Below, piece by piece: positions 5,790 to 10,100 of a DNA stretch of 10,100 nt. The DNA comes from an uncultured Bacteroidales bacterium. Its GTDB lineage: Bacteria; Bacteroidota; Bacteroidia; Bacteroidales; F082. The stretch spans positions 1 through 10,100 of the forward strand of contig CALEMB010000214.1 of assembly GCA_937902805.1 (NCBI GenBank), written 5' to 3'. The notes beneath the pieces were generated by a model that saw nothing but the letters and a program-made list of their open reading frames with translations, ran no database searches and had not been told where the DNA came from. Positions within the stretch are counted from its first letter, which is position 1. Each line of letters starts with the position of its first letter. A program made the position numbers and the translations under genes.

Positions 5790-7963
5790 GAAGAAAGCTT
5801 TATTTCGTGATGGCCTTGGCTTTGGTGCTGGGCCTCAGTCAGTGCAAGAAGGAACAGCCTCTCGAACCCACAAATGAAGGCAACGGTGTGCGCATCACCT
5901 TGAACCTGGAAAACGGCAATGGCGCAAAGGCGGAAGTTGTCCCTCCGCGTGTCAATTTTGTTGAGGGCGACACGATTCTCGTGGCCAGTGATGGTAAATA
6001 TGTAGGTTACTTGGTACACAATGGTGCGACTTTCAGCGGTGACATCACTAGCCCTACAGAGGGCCAACATCTCTATTTCTATTTCCTTGGCAACAAGATA
6101 AAAGTTTCCACTCTTACTGCTGGAACTACCGACGAATGCACCGTGAACATCAGCGACCAGACGGGTTATCCGGCTTTGCCTGTGATTTCGATGGCACCGT
6201 CCGTAGAGACCTATCCTTCTAATGAAAACGTTTACACTGCCAGCCTGCACAACAAGTGCTCATTGATGAAGTTCAACGTGACCACGGACTCGGAGGCTCC
6301 CATCTGCATCACCGGGATGAACAATCTGGTAACCGTGAACTTCGCCGACCCGGAAGGCATCACCAACGGTTTCACCTACGGCAAAGAGGGTGAAGGCATA
6401 ATAAAAATGGCTGGTGGTTCTTTTGAGGAAAGATGGATAATCGTGCTTCCCCAAGCTGCTTTGGAGGAAACAGGTGAGGCTTTTTCTGAGGATAATGCCT
6501 ATTTTGGCACTCGTCCTGCCCTTTCGGCCATAACTACAGACCAGTATCTCAGCAGTGGTGTTTCCATGACGGTGAATACTCCCGCTTGGAATGGCGACCT
6601 CTCGACACTCACTGCTTCTTCCTCTGAAAGATATGCTACAGCCACCGACGGCATGACTATTTCAGGAACGCTTACAGCAGACGTGAAAGTCTCCATTGCC
6701 GACGGTGCCTCCGTGACGCTCAATGGGGCAAATATCAACAACAGCTCAAAAAGCGGAAGTGTAAGCTGCGCAGGAATCACCTGTGTAGGCAGTGCCACCA
6801 TTAATTTGACAGGCGGCTCCATAATTAACAGCTCTTCTAATAACTATCCCGGTATTCAAGCGGGCCCCCAAGGCAAAACGCTTACCATTCAGGGTACAGG
6901 CTCGCTCAATGTCCAAGGCGGAAGCAACGCCGCGGGTATTGGCGGTGGCAGTGGAATTACCTGCGGCAATATCTCCCTTAAGGGCGGCGCAATAACTGCT
7001 TGTGGAGGTCAATATGGTGCTGGCATAGGAAGTGGCCAAGGCGGCACATGTGGCAACATCGAGATTGTAGGAGGTGAAATAACAGCCACTGGTGGTGAAG
7101 GAGCTGCCGGTATCGGTAGTGGTTCGGGTATCGGTAGTGGTTCGGGTATCGGTAGTGGTTCGGGTATTAATACTGTCTGTGGCAACATCTACCTTTATGG
7201 CGGTATAATAAATGCTTGTGGTGGTAATGGCGCCGCTGATATCGGTAGTGGTCAATCTGGACATTGTGGCAATGTCGAGATTGAAGGTGGAAGCATAAAC
7301 GCAACTGGAGGTGAAGGAGCCGTCAATATTGGCTCGGGTGAGGACGGTGATTGTGGAACTGTAACACTTCATCCTATCAACGGTCTGTTTAGCGTCAGCA
7401 GTACCAGACAAGTGCGTTTCTCACGAGGCAACCTACAGAGTGACGGTACTTTTGCCGTCAACCAGTACGATAACGATAAAACTAAGCAATTATTTAAGTC
7501 AGATAAATGGCAAAGTCCGTCAAGTGACTGGTACGTATTGAGTCCTGGCGAGTGGGATTATCTTTGCCATCGTAGTAATAAAGTAGGATTTGCAACTGTC
7601 AATAATACTCCTGGCTTAATCATCCTTCCCGACGACTATTCTGGTTCTGTTATTCAACCATACGACTTTAATAATACGACATATACTACAAATCCGTATG
7701 AAGACAACATTTACTCTGGTGATACTTGGGTTGCTATGGAGAACGACGGTGTGGTCTTTCTGCCTGTTACTGGTTTTCTTGACAGCGGCCAATATTGGTC
7801 GAGTTCTGATGGGTCGAATTCCAATTATTTTGATTTCAGTTGTACTGGGATAGGTAATAATATTGGTAGTAATTATAACGCGAGCATTTCTTTCGATAAT
7901 ACCCCCTCATCGAATAGACAAACGTGTTCAGTACGCTTAGTCAAAACAGAAGAAACTAATTAG
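5786..7963 (+). CDS. Lipoprotein: fimbrillin-like N-terminus, beta-helix repeats, C-terminal surface module
   Basis: A 725-aa lipoprotein. The signal peptide ends in lipobox GLSQC (C20), followed by KKEQ, which loosely resembles Bacteroidetes lipoprotein export signals, so it may face outward. Residues about 35-285 look like a fimbrillin-family beta domain (VNFVEGDTILV, FYFLG, NISDQTG). Residues about 285-530 are right-handed beta-helix-type repeats of the kind annotated as carbohydrate-binding (Cthe_2159-like): repeated CGNIxIxGGxIxAxGG followed by GAGIGSG; later rungs read GAADIGSG and GAVNIGSG. A triple GIGSGS tract sits at 445-462. From about 531 comes the module LFSVSSTRQVRFSRGNLQ ... 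LPVTGFLDSGQYWSSS ... SVRLVK. This module is common at the end of Bacteroidales surface proteins and related to FISUMP/C-type-lectin-like domains, but it appears shortened here. A glycan-binding or adhesive surface role is likely; no enzymatic residues were recognised. Confidence 0.85.
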   Translation: MRRKLYFVMALALVLGLSQCKKEQPLEPTNEGNGVRITLNLENGNGAKAEVVPPRVNFVEGDTILVASDGKYVGYLVHNGATFSGDITSPTEGQHLYFYFLGNKIKVSTLTAGTTDECTVNISDQTGYPALPVISMAPSVETYPSNENVYTASLHNKCSLMKFNVTTDSEAPICITGMNNLVTVNFADPEGITNGFTYGKEGEGIIKMAGGSFEERWIIVLPQAALEETGEAFSEDNAYFGTRPALSAITTDQYLSSGVSMTVNTPAWNGDLSTLTASSSERYATATDGMTISGTLTADVKVSIADGASVTLNGANINNSSKSGSVSCAGITCVGSATINLTGGSIINSSSNNYPGIQAGPQGKTLTIQGTGSLNVQGGSNAAGIGGGSGITCGNISLKGGAITACGGQYGAGIGSGQGGTCGNIEIVGGEITATGGEGAAGIGSGSGIGSGSGIGSGSGINTVCGNIYLYGGIINACGGNGAADIGSGQSGHCGNVEIEGGSINATGGEGAVNIGSGEDGDCGTVTLHPINGLFSVSSTRQVRFSRGNLQSDGTFAVNQYDNDKTKQLFKSDKWQSPSSDWYVLSPGEWDYLCHRSNKVGFATVNNTPGLIILPDDYSGSVIQPYDFNNTTYTTNPYEDNIYSGDTWVAMENDGVVFLPVTGFLDSGQYWSSSDGSNSNYFDFSCTGIGNNIGSNYNASISFDNTPSSNRQTCSVRLVKTEETN
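7109..7168 (+). repeat. 18-bp tandem repeat, three copies plus a partial, encoding GIGSGS
   Basis: Units 7109-7126, 7127-7144 and 7145-7162 are identical at DNA level (GGTATCGGTAGTGGTTCG), followed by a partial GGTATT. Each adds six residues in frame within the beta-helix part of the lipoprotein. Perfect identity suggests recent slippage; copy number changes keep the reading frame. Confidence 0.95.
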
Positions 7964-8019
7964 ACTGTACAAACACGCTCAGCCGGACTTTTCCAGACGG
8001 ATAAATATATGCAAAAGGC

Positions 8020-8045
8020 AACCTTCGTTTTTTGAGGTTTTTTTT
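8020..8045 (+). terminator. Likely intrinsic terminator after the first lipoprotein gene
   Basis: A short stem AACCT (8020-8024) / AGGTT (8035-8039) with a T-rich loop, followed by a run of Ts to 8045, begins 57 bases after the stop codon. The stem is weak (5 bp), but position and T-run fit. Confidence 0.5.
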
Positions 8046-8089
8046 GGTAGGATTTGTTATTGAAAACTAATCTGTTTCGGTTTTTTTTG

Positions 8090-8097
8090 TAATTTTG
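8090..8097 (+). promoter_or_regulatory. Bacteroidetes-type -7 promoter box in the inter-cassette spacer
   Basis: TAATTTTG is a perfect match to TAnnTTTG, preceded by a T8 run. Transcription would start at about 8102-8105. A TTG at 8060-8062 is further upstream than the usual -33 spacing, so the -33 part is weak. The box would drive the structured RNA at 8103-8252 and, by readthrough, the second cassette. Confidence 0.5.
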
Positions 8098-8102
8098 CAC
8101 CC

Positions 8103-8252
8103 TCAAAACAGAGCAAAAGCAGTGAAAAACCATCATAAATCATTGGTTATCAATAGAATGAGTTGTTGTTGGGGGGGGTAATTTTCCAACTCAGGCTTTT
8201 GCGTATCCTCTATCCAAGGCAGGGCTATTCGGCGCTGTCTTGGATTTTTTTT
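8103..8252 (+). ncRNA. Candidate structured small RNA or attenuated 5' leader
   Basis: The segment lies between a -7 box and a strong terminator and has nested pairings. Outer stem GCAAAAGC (8113-8120) / GCTTTTGC (8195-8202) is perfect. It encloses two hairpins, AACCA/TGGTT (from about 8129 to 8149) and GAGTTG/CAACTC (8160-8165 with 8187-8192); the loop of the latter carries eight consecutive G (8171-8178). A terminator hairpin then follows. It has no convincing ORF: a 64-codon frame starting at 8163 runs through the hairpins and the palindrome and looks fortuitous. It could be a free sRNA of about 150 nt or a leader that limits readthrough into the cassette beginning at 8409. I do not recognise it as a known RNA family. 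Confidence 0.5.
8212..8252 (+). terminator. Strong rho-independent terminator
   Basis: The 11-bp stem ATCCAAGGCAG (8212-8222) / CTGTCTTGGAT (8235-8245) contains one G-T pair and a 12-base loop, followed by T8 (8245-8252). It has plus-strand orientation only, since no T-run follows on the other strand. It lies upstream of the second cassette, so it ends either a small RNA or a regulated leader. Confidence 0.85.
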
Positions 8253-8264
8253 GTTTGTCGCTTT

Positions 8265-8344
8265 GCGTCATTGCGAGGAGGAACGACGAAGCAATCCAGA
8301 AGACAAGTTGACAGCCTGGATTGCTTCGTGCCTCGCAATGACGC
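8265..8344. repeat. 80-bp palindromic repeat, same family plan as 239-328
   Basis: Outer arms GCGTCAT (8265-8271) and ATGACGC (8338-8344) flank long complementary halves: TGCGAGG ... CGAAGCAATCCAG on the left and CTGGATTGCTTCG ... CCTCGCA on the right, with a 16-base loop (8300-8315). It contains GAGGAAC at the same place in arm 1 as the element at 239-328 and shares the CGTCAT/ATGACG ends and the AT-starting central stem. Its translated shadow contains the common strings RGGTTKQS and DCFVPRNDA, known from dispersed repeats in many genomes. Confidence 0.85.
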
Positions 8345-8352
8345 GAAGCGTG

Positions 8353-8390
8353 TCTGAAATCTGAAATCTTGAAATTAGAAATCTGAAATA
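8353..8390 (+). repeat. Degenerate tandem TCTGAAA repeat in the leader of cassette copy 2
   Basis: TCTGAAA is repeated with small changes (TCTGAAA, TCTGAAA, TCTTGAAA, TTAGAAA, TCTGAAA) across 38 bases. It lies between the palindrome and the conserved leader at 8385-8408 and has no counterpart before copy 1. Confidence 0.7.
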
Positions 8391-8408
8391 TTAATTCAAT
8401 CTAAAACA

Positions 8409-8714
8409 ATGAAAACCAACAAAAAAACTCTGAAAACCATCGTGTTTTCGCTCGTGCTGGCAGCCCTGACGCTGACAGCCAACAACATGAACGCCCAGAA
8501 CGACGGCAGCCGCGGTATGTTAGGCAGAGGTGCATCCTTTGAAAGCGCGGAGCAGGGCAGTGGAAAGCTCTTCTTCAATGAAAATGTTAACAGAGGTGGC
8601 GCGATCTCTGGCGACTACACTAATGAAGACTTCGGCGCTCCTCTCGGCAGCGGCATTGCCATCCTGTTGGGTGCCGGCCTCGGCTATGTTGCACTTAAAA
8701 AGAAGGAGGACTAA
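8409..8714 (+). CDS. Small exported protein with tripartite C-terminal anchor, copy 2
   Basis: A 101-aa paralogue of the protein at 5496-5789. Its signal peptide has a longer basic n-region (MKTNKKTLKT against MKT). The extra 21 bases are bounded by AAAACC repeats, consistent with slippage. Apart from one Gly/Val change in the signal peptide and a changed window between VNRG and PLGSG (GAISGDYTNEDFGA against DASISGGIANDDFGT), the mature protein is the same; it ends KKKED, lacking the final EQ. The start is the ATG after the conserved leader. Its stop is three bases before the next gene's ATG, so the pair is still tightly linked although the ATGA overlap of copy 1 is lost. The function is unknown; the near-identity suggests both copies are kept under constraint or by gene conversion. 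Confidence 0.8.
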   Translation: MKTNKKTLKTIVFSLVLAALTLTANNMNAQNDGSRGMLGRGASFESAEQGSGKLFFNENVNRGGAISGDYTNEDFGAPLGSGIAILLGAGLGYVALKKKED

Positions 8715-8717
8715 GCC

Positions 8718-10100
8718 ATGAGAAGAATGACCTATTTTGTGATGGCCTTGGCCTTGGTCTTAGGCTTCACCCAATGCAAGAAAGAACAAGTCAATACTCC
8801 TGAAAACGAGACCAAAACCGTGAATATTACCTTGAATGTGGGTGGCAACGGTGGTGGCTCAAGGCATGATATCAATACCACTACTGGAGCCGTCGATTTC
8901 AAAAATGGCGATGTCATCTATGTGGGTAACGGCAGCACCTACATTGGCACTTTGACCCGCAATAGTGATGTGTTTTCAGGTAATATCATTGAACCTGCCG
9001 ATGGAACGGAGATTTATTTCTACTTCGTTGGCGGTCTCACGACTGATCCCGCAGATTTATCAGGACAATCCTCGTTTACGGTTAACATCAGCGACCAGAC
9101 CACCAAACTGCCCGTTTTGTCGCTCAATCAAGCGACATATCATACGAATGTTACCGACTATTCTTGCGAGTTAAAGAATCAGTGTGGTCTGGTAAAATTC
9201 CGTACAAACGTGGCATCAGGTACGGTTAGTGTTGGTGGTATGAACACTGTAGCAACCATCACTTTTGGGTCGAATACCATCACAGCTGGTACTTCAGGAG
9301 CAGTAAGCTTCGCCACTGACGGCGACGGCAATGGTTGGGCTATCCTTCTAATGCAAGATGGTGTTGATGAAGCAACAGTAACAGCCGATGGCTACTTTGA
9401 TGGCAAATGCGACGTTCCTGAGATTACAAGGAATATGTGGTACAACGAGGGTGTCGAAGTGTCGTTGGAACCCAAAACCATCAACCTTTCAGAGGTTTCG
9501 GGCGACAAAACGATACAAGACGGTTATACTGTGACTGGCACACTCGGTGCTGAAGTGAAAATCTCCATTGCCGACGGCGCCACGGTGACGCTCGACGGCG
9601 TAAGCATCAATGCCGAAGGAACTTGGAAGTCAGGCAATTATGCAGGCATCACCTGCTTGGGCAATGCCACCCTCATCCTGAAGGACGGCTCGACGAACAC
9701 CGTGAAGGGATTCAATTGGAATTATCCTGGCATTTATGTCCCTGATGTCCCTGAGGGCAGTACGCTCATCATCAAGGGCGGAGCCGCAGGCACAGGCAAA
9801 CTCACGGCCAGCAGCAACGGCTATGGTGCCGGCATAGGAGGAGGATACGACGAAGGAGATTACGAGATATCCTGTGGAAACATCGAGATTCAGGGCGGCG
9901 ACATCACGGCTACTGGCGGTGAGCAGGCTGCCGGCATCGGTAGTGGTTGCTATGCTTCTTGCGGCACCATCACCATCTCTGGCGGCACTGTCTCGGCTAC
10001 TGGAGGTGAGCAGGCTGCCGGCATCGGTAGTGGTAGTGACTTTGCTTCTTGCGGCACCATCACCATCTCTGGCGGCACTGTCACGGCTACTGGCGGTTCT
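8718..10100 (+). CDS. Lipoprotein with fimbrillin-like N-terminus and beta-helix repeats, copy 2 (runs off the right edge)
   Basis: An open frame of 461 codons without a stop to the window end. The signal peptide MRRMTYFVMALALVLGFTQC (C20 lipidated) and the KKEQ after it almost repeat those of the 725-aa lipoprotein. The following region (about 35-265) is of the same type (VDFKNGDVIYVGNG, FYFVGG, VNISDQT) but clearly diverged. From about 270 begins the beta-helix part with ADGATVTLDGVSI, AGITCLGNATLIL and GAGIGGGY, then rungs GEQAAGIGSG followed by CGTITISGGTVxATGG. These last rungs are near-identical at DNA level (9909-9995 and 9996-10085). The protein is probably outer-membrane or surface bound and carbohydrate-binding like its neighbour. 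Whether it ends in the same C-terminal module is outside the window. Confidence 0.88.
   Translation, partial: MRRMTYFVMALALVLGFTQCKKEQVNTPENETKTVNITLNVGGNGGGSRHDINTTTGAVDFKNGDVIYVGNGSTYIGTLTRNSDVFSGNIIEPADGTEIYFYFVGGLTTDPADLSGQSSFTVNISDQTTKLPVLSLNQATYHTNVTDYSCELKNQCGLVKFRTNVASGTVSVGGMNTVATITFGSNTITAGTSGAVSFATDGDGNGWAILLMQDGVDEATVTADGYFDGKCDVPEITRNMWYNEGVEVSLEPKTINLSEVSGDKTIQDGYTVTGTLGAEVKISIADGATVTLDGVSINAEGTWKSGNYAGITCLGNATLILKDGSTNTVKGFNWNYPGIYVPDVPEGSTLIIKGGAAGTGKLTASSNGYGAGIGGGYDEGDYEISCGNIEIQGGDITATGGEQAAGIGSGCYASCGTITISGGTVSATGGEQAAGIGSGSDFASCGTITISGGTVTATGGS
9909..10100 (+). repeat. In-frame tandem repeat of 87/90 bp encoding beta-helix rungs
   Basis: Unit 1 (9909-9995, 87 bp) and unit 2 (9996-10085, 90 bp) begin GCTACTGG and share long identical stretches: GAGCAGGCTGCCGGCATC, then GGCACCATCACCATCTCTGG. 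A third unit starts at 10086 and is cut by the window edge. The units differ by one codon in the loop after GIGSG (CYAS against SDFAS). The high identity points to recent expansion. Confidence 0.9.

Noticed and set aside
6746..7411. Minus-strand open frame with Thr-rich repeats (221 codons)
   Set aside because: It is the antisense shadow of the Gly/Ser-rich beta-helix repeats. The repetitive Thr pattern comes from the complement of the GIGSG codons.
7790..7963. Firm annotation as a diversity-generating retroelement variable region
   Set aside because: No reverse transcriptase, template repeat or accessory gene is in the window, and Asn-rich ends also occur in ordinary FISUMP-like domains. 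It is kept only as a low-level hypothesis.
8265..8344. Reading the palindrome as a CRISPR repeat or as an insertion sequence end
   Set aside because: There are no regularly spaced repeats, cas genes, transposase or visible target duplication; a single REP/MITE-like element fits better.
8163..8357. 64-codon plus-strand frame in the inter-cassette spacer
   Set aside because: It crosses the G8 loop, the terminator hairpin and the palindrome. The part RGGTTKQS ... DCFVPRNDA is the known translation of a dispersed repeat, not a protein.

Overview
The window looks like a chromosomal segment from the order Bacteroidales; the genus cannot be settled from the sequence. Evidence for this: a DUF2851-type protein, the gene order zapA - putative 6S RNA - rny, lipoproteins with Bacteroidetes-style signal peptides, and promoter-like boxes matching the Bacteroidetes -7 consensus TAnnTTTG rather than E. 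coli -10 boxes.

Layout. The left part (1-1927) is on the minus strand: a CpdB/UshA-like metallophosphatase lipoprotein (1927->362), followed downstream by the start of a DUF2851 gene that runs off the left edge. Between them lies a 90-bp palindromic element (239-328) that can be drawn as a four-way junction. After a divergent intergenic region, the plus strand carries a housekeeping block: a small coiled-coil protein (2069-2362), zapA (2387-2671), a likely 6S RNA (about 2701-2880) and rny encoding RNase Y (2936-4501). A long imperfect inverted repeat (4506-4627) separates rny from a radical SAM gene of the COG0731 type (4644-5399).

The right half (5496-10100) is accessory in character. It holds a two-gene cassette present twice in tandem: a small exported protein with a tripartite C-terminal anchor (97 and 101 aa), followed at once by a large lipoprotein with a fimbrillin-like N-terminal region and GAGIGSG-type beta-helix repeats. 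The first lipoprotein (725 aa) ends in a Bacteroidales surface-protein module related to FISUMP/C-type-lectin-like domains. The second is open at the right edge and still within its repeats. The small genes are nearly identical between copies, while the lipoproteins diverge right after their signal peptides.

The 445-bp spacer between the cassettes (7964-8408) is densely organised: a weak terminator, a perfect TAnnTTTG box, a candidate structured RNA with a G8 loop, a strong intrinsic terminator, and a second palindrome of the same architecture as the one at 239-328. This candidate sRNA or attenuator and the duplicated cassette are the most novel-looking items. No integrase, transposase, reverse transcriptase, CRISPR array, tRNA or rRNA was seen.
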